This document shows, piece after piece, positions 23,716-32,299 of a stretch of 54,240 nt of DNA. Position numbers and translations under genes: made by a program. The DNA is from SMBSF63 sp034003545 (GTDB lineage Bacteria; Chloroflexota; Anaerolineae; Anaerolineales; Anaerolineaceae), in contig CAYURM010000021.1 in assembly GCA_964447155.1 (NCBI GenBank), positions 1 through 54,240 of the forward strand, read 5' to 3'. The notes beneath the pieces were generated by a model. It was not told where the DNA came from and ran no database searches. It worked only from the letters and a program-made list of their open reading frames with translations. Every line of letters begins with the position of its first letter. Within the stretch, counting starts at the first letter, position 1.

Positions 23716-26229
23716 TTACCAAAACCCCGGCCAGTAGCCATCACGGGGGCAGGCATCCAGGCGGGACGTATCCAGCCACATGGTGAAGGAAGCCTCTTTG
23801 AATGACGTGGGTTTGATCGGACAGGGCTGTTTGCCTGTTTCGGCCAGCAGCAGGGCGATCGCCTGGTGTTCGTATTCGGTCAGCCAGGGCTGAACAATCA
23901 CCACCGTGTCTGGCAGCATGGCGAGTTCCAGTGCCCAGGTTTCCAGTTCCAGATGGGTGATCCCTTTTTCTTCATCTTCAATCGGCGGTTCCGGCAGGAC
24001 AATGCGCTCTTCAAGGGGGTAGAACGGCTCTTCGTACAGCGGGACGCGGATCAACTGAGCCTGTGCGGGGGGCAGGTGATAGGCATCACGAAAAGAATTG
24101 AAGCCATAGATGTTCCATTTTTCATCGGTGATGAAGAGGAATTTCCCCTGGTTACCGAGGTCATCCCGCCCGCCTTGATCCTGTACGAAGCGCATGTAGA
24201 GGGCCTCCAGGCTGTGATAGCGTTCGGAGCGCATGGGGGAGATGGCGAAAGCGTGTACCATGTTCATCGTGGTAATAAGCAGAAGGATCGTCAGGGCTGC
24301 TCGTTTAACGAGGGTCTTTGAGCGGCGAAGGCTCATCCATTGCAGCAGCCATTCGATCCCCAGGGCAGTGAATAGAAACCACCACGGCAGGATCAGAAAC
24401 ATGTGTGTTACCGGGAGCAGCGCCCGCGAACGTGAGGCGCCCAGACTGAAAAAGAGGAAGACCAGCCCCGCCAGCACAAAGCGCATGAATTTCTCGCGGC
24501 GGGCGCGCCACAGCGCCCATCCCAGGCCGATGGTGACCAGCACACCGCTGAACGGTGCCAGATAAGAAGACACGACGTAATGCGATTCTTCGGGAGCGTA
24601 CAGGAAAGAGAAGAGGGAATATAATAGATTGGAGAAAACGTGGAAGTATTGTGAAACGCCAACGGCTTGCATGGCCGACTCCCCCATTTTCTGCTGCCAG
24701 TAGTCTGGCTCAAAAATGAGCGGCAGGAAGAGCAGGGAGAAGCCTGCTATTAGCAGGGTCCACTGCCCAAAAGCGCGCCGCGAGCGCCAGGGCGGGTTGA
24801 AAAACAGCAGGAGCAGGATAGGCAGGGGCATCACGCCCAACACGGCAGGGTAGATGTATAGACAGATGCCAAGCCCGATCCCCAGCAGACTGTAATACAG
24901 GTCTTTGCCGGTGGTGACGGCCCTGCCCGCCAGCCACAGTACGACGGCCATACCGAGCAGCGATTGCACGTTGTTATACCCGATGCGGGAGAAGACGATC
25001 AAGTACTGCGAAGTGGCGAACAAAAAAGCATAGATCAACGCTGTGCGGCGTCGACAAAAATCCTTAATGAAAGCATGGAAGAAGGGGATCGCCAGGATGG
25101 CGAGGTAGAGGTTGGCAAACCGCCAGCCGAAATTATCATCGCCCAACAAGCGCATGGAGAGGGCGTGCGGGAGGACAGACAGGTAAAGGAATTTGCTGTA
25201 AATGACAGTGCGCGCGCTGAGGATATGGGCAAGCACGTGTTTAATCGAATGCTGATTGAGCATGATGCGCCCGTAGTGGTAAAAAATATATTCGTCGCCA
25301 ATGATGCCGAAGCGCCACGATTGCAGCAGGAGGGTGTACAGAATAACGGCCAGGTTGACCACCCACAGCACAGTCGGCAATTGCCGACTGTGGGGGAAGA
25401 GTAATCCCAGGCTGACCGCCAGGAGCAGACCGCTTGCCAGCAGGGCTTCGGGGTGGTCGTTGAGGTTGCGCATGAACAGGATCAGGCTGATGTGATGAAA
25501 GAGAAAGGGTGCCAGCCATTTTGGCAGGCGGCGGGGAAGGCCGGGCAGCGTACTGAAATCGATGTCCTTGAGCAATACGCTGAGCAGGTAGAGGAGCACA
25601 ACAAAGGGGAATTCCATCCCGGGGGCGCGGTTCAGCAGGGCAGCCAGCAGGAAAATGGCTGCCGCAGCGATGACGGCCGTGATTTCCAGAATGCGGGCGG
25701 CGTCCACCTGCCAGGCAGGCAGACCAGCGAATTCACCCGCTGGCGGGGATTGGCGGCCAGGCAAGAACGGAATGGCGAGGCGTTTGTTCAACCAGACCAG
25801 CAGCACCAGGGCCAGCAGGAAACAGGGGATAATGATCACGAAATAGGAGGGCAGCACGGTCTTGCACAAAAAATCGCTGCTGCACCATTGAGCGCGCAGG
25901 ATGTCGCGAAATTCGGGCAGCAGGAACCAGCGTTCCAGCATGACCAGCAGCGGGCCAACTGCCGCCAGCAGGAGGATGAGCACGAAAAGGAGGGGGTTCA
26001 GCCAGAAGTGCGGTTTCCTGTCATCCACAGGCGGGGCCAGCAGCTGTGCTTGCAGGGCAGCATTTTCCTCGCGCAGGGCGTCCTGCACGCACTGCATTTG
26101 TGCCATGTCAGCTTGCAGTGCTTTTTCCCGCCGGCGCTGGAGGAAGCGTACCGCCGCCGCGCCGCCGAGGAAGGCCAGCGCTGTCAGCAGCACAGTGCGC
26201 GCTGTCCGGGATTTGTGCGGCGCATTCAT
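23716..26229 (-). CDS. GT-C membrane glycosyltransferase-like protein (second of tandem pair)
   Basis: An 837-residue membrane protein. An N-terminal helix with a short coiled-coil-like stretch (residues about 30-65) precedes a polytopic GT-C fold with some twelve hydrophobic helices and a C-terminal exported domain. The first outside loop has the acidic pair in IGDEYIFYHYG, the usual catalytic Asp site of GT39/GT83-type enzymes that use polyprenyl-phosphate sugars. It aligns throughout with the upstream gene (FGWRFANLYLAILAIPFF and IGYNNVQS vs FGWRFGGIYLAALSIPLL and VGYNNMQA), so the pair arose by duplication. The ATG at 26229 overlaps the upstream stop (ATGA), implying coupling. It may glycosylate an exported protein or cell-wall polymer; substrate unknown. 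Confidence 0.85.
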   Translation of the reverse strand: MNAPHKSRTARTVLLTALAFLGGAAAVRFLQRRREKALQADMAQMQCVQDALREENAALQAQLLAPPVDDRKPHFWLNPLLFVLILLLAAVGPLLVMLERWFLLPEFRDILRAQWCSSDFLCKTVLPSYFVIIIPCFLLALVLLVWLNKRLAIPFLPGRQSPPAGEFAGLPAWQVDAARILEITAVIAAAAIFLLAALLNRAPGMEFPFVVLLYLLSVLLKDIDFSTLPGLPRRLPKWLAPFLFHHISLILFMRNLNDHPEALLASGLLLAVSLGLLFPHSRQLPTVLWVVNLAVILYTLLLQSWRFGIIGDEYIFYHYGRIMLNQHSIKHVLAHILSARTVIYSKFLYLSVLPHALSMRLLGDDNFGWRFANLYLAILAIPFFHAFIKDFCRRRTALIYAFLFATSQYLIVFSRIGYNNVQSLLGMAVVLWLAGRAVTTGKDLYYSLLGIGLGICLYIYPAVLGVMPLPILLLLFFNPPWRSRRAFGQWTLLIAGFSLLFLPLIFEPDYWQQKMGESAMQAVGVSQYFHVFSNLLYSLFSFLYAPEESHYVVSSYLAPFSGVLVTIGLGWALWRARREKFMRFVLAGLVFLFFSLGASRSRALLPVTHMFLILPWWFLFTALGIEWLLQWMSLRRSKTLVKRAALTILLLITTMNMVHAFAISPMRSERYHSLEALYMRFVQDQGGRDDLGNQGKFLFITDEKWNIYGFNSFRDAYHLPPAQAQLIRVPLYEEPFYPLEERIVLPEPPIEDEEKGITHLELETWALELAMLPDTVVIVQPWLTEYEHQAIALLLAETGKQPCPIKPTSFKEASFTMWLDTSRLDACPRDGYWPGFW

Positions 26230-28433
26230 CGATCCAGCCCCCAGTTGCCCCGCTCGGGGCACAGCAGCGGATGCTTTTCAAAGATGAAAGCGATGAAGGC
26301 GGGCGCAGACAGCGGATCGCGCTGCACCACGCAGGGTGCTTTGCCATGCGAGACCAGCTCGCGTTCCAGCTCCCCGCGCAGGGATGCTTCCAGTCCCGGG
26401 CCGAGGATGGCGACGCTGTTTTCATCGCGCAGCAGGTGGATCATGTAGGTCGAAAATTCTGGTATCTCCTCCACGGGGATGTGGATGATCTGCGCTGGAG
26501 CGGGAGGCAAGTGATACGCCTGCTGAAGGGCATAGACCAGTTGCAGCTGCGTATCAGGCGAGGTGAAATAAAGGTAGCTGCGATCGTTGATCGTCTCATG
26601 AGCGGCATCACGCTGCATAAGGCGCAGGAAGATACGCTCTTCCTCAAAATAAGCATCGGCCTGGGTCAGGTTAAGGGTGTAGGCCTGGACGAAATTCAAT
26701 CCAGCCAGAAAAACAATGCCCAAAACGCCCAAAATGACCCCAAAAACGGGGACTTTTGGCTTGGGAAGCGTTTGCAAGAGCCATTCGATGCCCAGGGCAG
26801 CCAGGAGCAGGAAGCAGGGCAGCACGAGGAACATATGCGGCACGATCGGCAGGGCACGGTCATGAATCGCCCCGGCACCGATGAGGAGGAACAGGAAGGC
26901 CAGCAGCAGGAAGCGGGCAAAGGTCTCCCGCCGGGCCTGGCGCATTGTCCAGGCCAGGCCGATGACGGCCAGGGCGGCGCTGACCGGGTCGAGCCAAGCC
27001 GCGGCGACGAAATGGGTCTGCGTGGGGGCATAGAAGAAAGACGAGAAGGCCGCCAGCAGGTTGGCGAAAAAATGACTGAGATGAAGGCGTGGGTCATAGG
27101 ATTGGATCACCGAGGCGCTGACCAGAGTCTGCCAGTAGCCGGGTTGGAAGAAGAGCGGCAGGAGGAGGATGGTCAGCGGGGCGATGACAAGCAGCCACCT
27201 TCGGGAAGGTCGGCCAGTGTCCGGTTTACGGTGCAGGTACAGCAGCAGGAAAGGCAGGGGCAGCGCTATCAGGGCCAGCGGATACACATAGAAGCACAAC
27301 CCGGCGGCCGCGCCCAGCAGGGTCAGCCAGTTCGTGCGCCCGCTGCGGGCAGCTTTACCGCCCAGCCATAATAACAGACTGAGCAGGAACAGGGCCTGCA
27401 TGTTGTTGTAGCCGACCTTGCTGAAATTCATCAGATAATGTGAGACGGCCATCAGCGCGGCGAAGATGAGGGCTGTCCGCCGGTGGAGGTAAGCTTTGCT
27501 GAAATCGTACAGCAGGGGGATGGAGAGGGCTGCCAGATAGATGCCGCCAAAGCGCCAGCCGAAGGAGTCCTTGCCCAGCAGGGCCATGCTGACGGCCTGG
27601 AGCAGGGAAGAGAGATAGGTGAAGCGTTCGTAGACCACTTGGGCCCGGAAGAAGTTGCTGAAGACAGTGCCGGGGGACTGCTTTTCGAGGATGTTCAGGC
27701 CATACAGGAAGAAGGGGTATTCATCGCCAACGATGGCAAAGCGCCAGTTGTTGATCCCGATCGTGTACAGCACCATGGCGGCGTTGAAGATCCACCAGAT
27801 GAGGGGGATGCTCTTGCGGTGCGGCCACAGCAGCCAGACCGAGAGGAGCAGGGTGATGCCCCACACCGGCAGCGCACCGAAACCGGTGGCAAGGCTGCGC
27901 AAGGTCAGAATGAGGGTCAGGTGGAAGGCCGCACCCGGCAGCAGCCAGGCGGGCAGAGACTGGAAAGGTTTGGGTGGCAAATCGGGCAGCAGGCGCCCGG
28001 CAAGGTAAAGCAGGAGGATGATGAGGATTTCGCCGCCGGGCGTACGCCCGGTCAGACCGCCGATAAAGGATGCCGCCGCGCCCAGGGCGGCTGCCCCCAG
28101 CAGGATGCGGGCAGTGCGCTGGCGCTCAGGGTTGGCGGGGGTGGATGGGCTGTCATCGACAGGTGGGTTGGGAACAGCATCCCGCTGCGGCAGACGGGTG
28201 AAGATGTAGAAGGCTGCGGTGATGCACAGCAAGGCAAGCGGCGACCATGCGGGCAGGCCAGTCTGGATCAGGAAGTCTGAACGCAGCCAGGCGGTTTCCC
28301 AGGGCATGCCCAGCGGCAGTCCCAGCCAGCGGTCGACTGTCAAAGAGAGCGCCGGCAGCAGGGCGCATCCCGCAAGCAGGATATGCTCGGCGAGGTGGGT
28401 GGTTTTCTGTGCCGTTTCTGGTTGTGTTTGCAT
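26226..28433 (-). CDS. GT-C membrane glycosyltransferase-like protein (first of tandem pair)
   Basis: A 735-residue polytopic protein of the GT39-like (dolichyl-P-mannose protein mannosyltransferase related) type. After two N-terminal helix groups and a Pro-rich cytoplasmic loop (residues 84-105), the first outside loop carries IVGDEYPFFLYG (Asp237, Glu238), where the catalytic Asp is expected. About eleven further helices follow, then a C-terminal exported domain of about 150 residues. The protein would sit in the cytoplasmic membrane and transfer a lipid-linked sugar outside. It is the upstream member of a coupled pair (ATGA overlap) of paralogues. ATG at 28433 has an AAGAGG further upstream. 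The upstream gap carries a four-part repeat element. Confidence 0.85.
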   Translation of the reverse strand: MQTQPETAQKTTHLAEHILLAGCALLPALSLTVDRWLGLPLGMPWETAWLRSDFLIQTGLPAWSPLALLCITAAFYIFTRLPQRDAVPNPPVDDSPSTPANPERQRTARILLGAAALGAAASFIGGLTGRTPGGEILIILLLYLAGRLLPDLPPKPFQSLPAWLLPGAAFHLTLILTLRSLATGFGALPVWGITLLLSVWLLWPHRKSIPLIWWIFNAAMVLYTIGINNWRFAIVGDEYPFFLYGLNILEKQSPGTVFSNFFRAQVVYERFTYLSSLLQAVSMALLGKDSFGWRFGGIYLAALSIPLLYDFSKAYLHRRTALIFAALMAVSHYLMNFSKVGYNNMQALFLLSLLLWLGGKAARSGRTNWLTLLGAAAGLCFYVYPLALIALPLPFLLLYLHRKPDTGRPSRRWLLVIAPLTILLLPLFFQPGYWQTLVSASVIQSYDPRLHLSHFFANLLAAFSSFFYAPTQTHFVAAAWLDPVSAALAVIGLAWTMRQARRETFARFLLLAFLFLLIGAGAIHDRALPIVPHMFLVLPCFLLLAALGIEWLLQTLPKPKVPVFGVILGVLGIVFLAGLNFVQAYTLNLTQADAYFEEERIFLRLMQRDAAHETINDRSYLYFTSPDTQLQLVYALQQAYHLPPAPAQIIHIPVEEIPEFSTYMIHLLRDENSVAILGPGLEASLRGELERELVSHGKAPCVVQRDPLSAPAFIAFIFEKHPLLCPERGNWGLDR

Positions 28434-28532
28434 GGCGTTGGTCTACCTCTTGCTGCCCCAGGATAGATGGTGTTTCTACACCATTGTACAGGATTTTTGT
28501 GAATGGAAAATGGCCTGTAAAACGCAATCATC

Positions 28533-28732
28533 CCTCCCGCAGGTTTCGGAGGGATGAACCAGGTTGGCAAATCAAGCTTCTGGCTTCCGGTCTCCATCTT
28601 AGAGGATACCCTGCGGGAGGGTTCCACACTGCTGGCGAGAACCCTCCCGCAGGGAGATTGGTCGTGCATGGGCCGTGAAGTCCGTGTCTAAATAGGCCGG
28701 GCAGCGGAATGAAAAGTCCAACCTGCGGGAGG
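28533..28732. repeat. Four-part CCTCCCGCAGG repeat element, copy A
   Basis: The 11-mer CCTCCCGCAGG occurs at 28533 and 28643 and its complement CCTGCGGGAGG at 28610 and 28722, giving alternating orientations with start-to-start spacings of 77, 33 and 79 bp. Copy B at 52289-52488 has the same order and spacings. The element fills most of the 406-bp gene-free gap 28434-28839. Confidence 0.85.
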
Positions 28733-28839
28733 GCGGACATTTTTTAACCTCCTGCGGCCAGCGCAGAAGAGATCAGACAAGATCTAAATAAACTTGGCGA
28801 AGCGTGCTGCGCCACTACGATATTTTCTTTCTGTGTAAA

Positions 28840-29547
28840 TCAATGACGATGATGCTTGTATTCCTCCAGCCAGGCCGGCAGCATCTGAATGCTTGCCAGC
28901 TCGTGATAGTCGTGATGAGCCGCCTCGGACGGGTCAACCCGTTCATGCACCCAGGTGGAGGCATGGGGAATATGCACGGCCTGGCCGCCAATGGCGATTA
29001 CGGGTAATATGTCTGACCGGAGGGAATTGCCGATCATCAGGAAGCGTGATGGCTCGATCTGGTAGCGTTTCAGGATGGCGGCATAGTTTTCCGGCTGTTT
29101 CCCGCTGACGATTTCGATATATTGAAAGTGCGGGGCCAGACCGGAGCGGGCCAGTTTTCGTTCCTGATCCAGCAGGTCGCCTTTGGTGAGCAGCATGAGC
29201 GCGTATTTGCTGGAAAGAGTTTCGATCGCTTCCTGAACATGGTCGAGGAGTTCAACTTCCACGTCCACCATGTATTTGCCCAGGTCGAGGATTTTGCGGG
29301 TTTCTTTGCTGGTCAGTTGGTCCTTTGTGGCGATCACGGCGGTTTCCAGACAGGAGAGGATGTAGCTCTTGATGCCGTAGCCATAGTAGGGCACATTGCG
29401 GTGTTCTGCTTCGTTCAGGATGGTTTCTACATCCGCCGGGCTGGCGAAGCGTGAGAGGATGTGCTGCAATTTATGCAGGACATCCAGGTAGTTGTCCTCA
29501 TTTTTCCAGAGGGTATCGTCTGCGTCAAAAGCGATGATCTCAAACAT
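28840..29547 (-). CDS. HAD-superfamily hydrolase
   Basis: A 235-residue haloacid-dehalogenase-like phosphatase. Motif I is AFDADDTLW with the nucleophile Asp8 and acid/base Asp10. Motif II is MLLTKGD near residue 118, Lys comes in SGKQPENY near 150, and the final acidic motif is MIGNSLRSDILP near 171. The helical cap inserted between motifs I and II is the C1 type. Such enzymes dephosphorylate small metabolites; the specific substrate cannot be inferred. AAAGGAAAACC precedes the ATG. The C-terminus ends in a His-rich EYKHHRH, which may be accidental. It is a single-gene unit next to the repeat element. Confidence 0.9.
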   Translation of the reverse strand: MFEIIAFDADDTLWKNEDNYLDVLHKLQHILSRFASPADVETILNEAEHRNVPYYGYGIKSYILSCLETAVIATKDQLTSKETRKILDLGKYMVDVEVELLDHVQEAIETLSSKYALMLLTKGDLLDQERKLARSGLAPHFQYIEIVSGKQPENYAAILKRYQIEPSRFLMIGNSLRSDILPVIAIGGQAVHIPHASTWVHERVDPSEAAHHDYHELASIQMLPAWLEEYKHHRH

Positions 29548-29679
29548 GGTTTTCCTTTAGGAATAAATGTGGATTAATTCGATTTTTCCATTCAGGGTGA
29601 CGGTGAGCATGGATTATTCCTGGTCGATCGTTTCCTGTGTCAAAACCGGTTAATAAAGCTTGTGCCTAATGCAGGCGGC

Positions 29680-29705
29680 GGACAGGTTGGAAACCTGTCC
29701 CTACA
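29680..29705. repeat. Intergenic palindrome GGACAGGTT / AACCTGTCC
   Basis: GGACAGGTT (29680-29688) and AACCTGTCC (29692-29700) around GGA, followed by CTACA. The CTACA tail is shared with other intergenic palindromes here. It lies in the 410-bp gap 29548-29957, where I see no gene. A TACAAT box at 29920-29925 is a plausible -10 for the protease gene. Confidence 0.6.
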
Positions 29706-29957
29706 AGAATTGGCGGGAGATTTTCGTGTCCAATGGGAAGGTGCCAATATATGGATATCAACAGTCTGTATGCCGCCTGGGTGGACGTTGCCCGCCACAA
29801 CACTGGAGGCAATTCACTCTGCCCTATGTCAGGTTTTTTCTGATCGACTGGTTGACGAATTGACTATTCCCATTTTTCTTTCTATGATAGCAGAAAATTT
29901 AATAGCGGGCACATTGGTGTACAATTAGCCACATATTTTAATCTTTACAGGTGAAAA

Positions 29958-31166
29958 ATGAACGAAATAACACCCAAAATAAACCATGAAGCGCTGCATA
30001 AACTCGTGGAGCGCATCTTCCAGATAGACGATATCACCATTGGCGATCCGAAGAAGGATTACATCCTGCGGTATCGCGGGATGTTGAAGGTTAAGAATTC
30101 AGAGGAAGCCTATGACGAGCTTGCCAAAGAATTGAAACCCTTGGGCATTACGCCGCTTTTCCGCTGGGAAGGCAAGCGGCATGTGATCATCTTGATCCCC
30201 GGTTTGCCGGAGATGAAACGCGCCAACCCGTGGGTAAATCTGGTGCTGTTTATCCTGACGGTATTGAGTGTGCTGCTGACGGGCGTTTTGTTTGGCATGC
30301 AGGAGCTGCCCCCGGAGGGCACCGGGATTGGCGGGTGGGCGGTGCTGCTCATCCGCAGCGGCTGGCCGTTTGCGGTCAGTATGATGGCGATCCTGGGGGC
30401 GCACGAGTTCGGGCATTATTTCATGGGCCGACATCACGGCGTGCACGTCACTTTGCCGTATTTTATCCCTTTTCCTTTCAGTCAGTTTGGCACGATGGGC
30501 GCTTTCATCAGGATGAAGGAGATTCCCCGCAATCGCAAGGTGCTGCTGGATATCGGCATTGCCGGTCCGCTGGCTGGATTGGTAGTAGCGATCCCGGTGC
30601 TGTTTTTAGGGCTGAGCCTATCGGAATTGTCTGTATTGCCCACGGGGTCAAGCGCAGAGGTGATGTTCCAGATGGAGGGGAATTCCATCCTTTACCTGCT
30701 GGCAAAATACATCACCTTTGGCAGATTGCTGCCGGCGCCAGCTGTGTATCCGGTTTCGCCGGTATTGCACTGGCTGCGTTACTTTTTCACCGGCCAGCCG
30801 ATCCCGTGGGGCGGTATGGATGTGATGATGAGCTCGGTTGCCTGGGCTGGCTGGGCGGGTCTGCTGGTGACGGCGATGAACCTGATGCCGGTAGGGCAGC
30901 TGGACGGCGGACACGTGATGTACGTCCTGATTGGGCGCGAGCGGGCGCAGAAGCTGTATCCGATCGTGTTGATGTTTTTGGTTGGCCTCGGATTTGTCTG
31001 GTCGGGCTGGTGGTTGTGGGCATTGCTGCTGTTCTTTATGGGGCGCCGGTATGCCGAGCCGCTGGATCAGATCACCCCGCTGGATGGGAAGCGCAAGCGG
31101 TTGGCACTGCTGGCGCTGGTGGTGTTTGTGCTGACGTTCACGCCGGTGCCGCTGATGTTGTTTTAG
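29958..31166 (+). CDS. Site-2 protease family (M50) intramembrane metalloprotease
   Basis: A 402-residue membrane protease. A soluble N-terminal domain of about 90 residues is followed by some seven or eight membrane helices. The zinc site HEFGH is at 149-153 and the third ligand lies in NLMPVGQLDGGH near residues 311-322. The residue order (HExxH early, NxxPxxxxDGG late) fits the EGY1-like/archaeal-type S2P group. Such proteases cut transmembrane segments, often of signalling or anti-sigma proteins. Its substrate is unknown and no anti-sigma partner is next to it. The ATG has ACAGGTG ahead. It is monocistronic; the downstream hairpin at 31186-31232 may end its transcript. Confidence 0.92.
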   Translation: MNEITPKINHEALHKLVERIFQIDDITIGDPKKDYILRYRGMLKVKNSEEAYDELAKELKPLGITPLFRWEGKRHVIILIPGLPEMKRANPWVNLVLFILTVLSVLLTGVLFGMQELPPEGTGIGGWAVLLIRSGWPFAVSMMAILGAHEFGHYFMGRHHGVHVTLPYFIPFPFSQFGTMGAFIRMKEIPRNRKVLLDIGIAGPLAGLVVAIPVLFLGLSLSELSVLPTGSSAEVMFQMEGNSILYLLAKYITFGRLLPAPAVYPVSPVLHWLRYFFTGQPIPWGGMDVMMSSVAWAGWAGLLVTAMNLMPVGQLDGGHVMYVLIGRERAQKLYPIVLMFLVGLGFVWSGWWLWALLLFFMGRRYAEPLDQITPLDGKRKRLALLALVVFVLTFTPVPLMLF

Positions 31167-31185
31167 GGGGGAATTATTGTCCACC

Positions 31186-31232
31186 GCTTCGGCTCAGTCT
31201 GCGCTGTTTCCGCAGTCTGAGCCTGTTGAAGC
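31186..31232. repeat. GAGCCTGT(C/T)GAAGC-type hairpin repeat
   Basis: GGCTCAGTCTGCG (31191-31203) pairs with CGCAGTCTGAGCC (31211-31223, one mismatch) and is extended by GCTTC (31186-31190) / GAAGC (31228-31232). It is a copy of the dispersed repeat also seen at about 34997 and 52184 and may double as a terminator between convergent genes. Confidence 0.7.
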
Positions 31233-31328
31233 CGAATGAGCGCAGGTTGAGCGCTTTGGACTTTAATTAATCTTCCAATCACCAATACGAAAATATTTTT
31301 TTTACGTTGTTGTGTGCGAAAAAGAATG

Positions 31329-32294
31329 TCAATACCCCAGTTCCAAATCAATCTGATTCGGCATTTCTTCCCCGCGGGCGGCGGCATTGAGCAGACGCGC
31401 CAGGTGGGTCATGCGCATCGGTTCGGTGTCGGTGGTCAGGCCGCCGCGGTGGGGGCTCATGATGAAATTATCCAGTTCATTGAAGGGGACGTCCGCGGGG
31501 GGAATATCTTTGCTTTCTTCGGCACTGGGCGGGTAGTGATACCACACGTCTGACCCGGCAGCGCGCAGGTGACCGGATTTGAGGGCGTCATACAGGGCGT
31601 ACTGGTCCACAATGGGGCCGCGCCCGACATTGATCAGGATGCTGCCTACTGGCATGGCTGCGATCTCTGCCGGGCCAATCAATCCCTCGGTTTCGGCGGT
31701 GGCGGGCAGGATGATGATGAGTACGTCCGCCTGGGGCAGGAGGTCGTGCAGTTCTCCCGGGCCGTGGATCTCTACGCCGTCCTCATACGCTTCCACAGGG
31801 TGGCGGCGGGTAGCGAGAACGTTCATATCCAGTGCTTGGAGCACACGCGCCACGCGGCGGCCGATGCGTCCATAACCGAGGATCAGGGCGGTCTTGCCCG
31901 CCAGCGACATGGAAGGATTCGGTTTATAGCGGATCGACCAGTCATTTGCCCGCAGGGAACGGTCATAAGGCAGCAGGAAGCGGGCGGCACTCAATAGCAG
32001 GGTCAGGGCCATTTCAGCTGTCATTGAGGCGTTGTGGTGCAGGTTATGCACGGCCACCTGCGGAAACTCAGCCCCCAGGTCGCGGGCTTCGGTGGTCAAT
32101 CCGGCCCAGGGAATGACCAATGCCCGCAGGTGGGGGCTGGCGCTGAGTTCTTCCCTTGAAGGCCGCCCGCTGACGAGGATCTCATATTCGGCGGGTTGGG
32201 GGATTTCCGGGCCGATCGTGAGTTCAATGGCAGGGTCAAGCTGCGCCTGGAGCACGTCCAGCGCGTCGGGGGTGGAGGGGATATGTACTTTCAT
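31329..32294 (-). CDS. D-2-hydroxyacid dehydrogenase family
   Basis: A 321-residue NAD-dependent oxidoreductase. The Rossmann motif ILGYGRIGRRVAR lies near residue 138, the substrate-binding/catalytic Arg is in INVGRGPIVD near 225, and the catalytic His in FIMSPHRGG near 286, the expected Arg-Glu-His arrangement. Members reduce 2-keto acids to D-hydroxy acids or oxidise the reverse; the substrate is not evident. It is the second gene of a pair, five bases after the stop of a PLP-fold gene on the same strand, so they are co-transcribed and may act on the same amino acid-derived compound: D-hydroxy amino acid to keto acid, then reduction. That pathway is inference only. Confidence 0.9.
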   Translation of the reverse strand: MKVHIPSTPDALDVLQAQLDPAIELTIGPEIPQPAEYEILVSGRPSREELSASPHLRALVIPWAGLTTEARDLGAEFPQVAVHNLHHNASMTAEMALTLLLSAARFLLPYDRSLRANDWSIRYKPNPSMSLAGKTALILGYGRIGRRVARVLQALDMNVLATRRHPVEAYEDGVEIHGPGELHDLLPQADVLIIILPATAETEGLIGPAEIAAMPVGSILINVGRGPIVDQYALYDALKSGHLRAAGSDVWYHYPPSAEESKDIPPADVPFNELDNFIMSPHRGGLTTDTEPMRMTHLARLLNAAARGEEMPNQIDLELGY

Positions 32295-32299
32295 GGGCG

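Noticed and set aside
25453..27371. Long plus-strand open frames opposite the two GT-C glycosyltransferases
   Set aside because: Composition is Gln/Gly/Arg-rich, with no ribosome-binding site or motif. They mirror the membrane-protein codons of the minus-strand genes.
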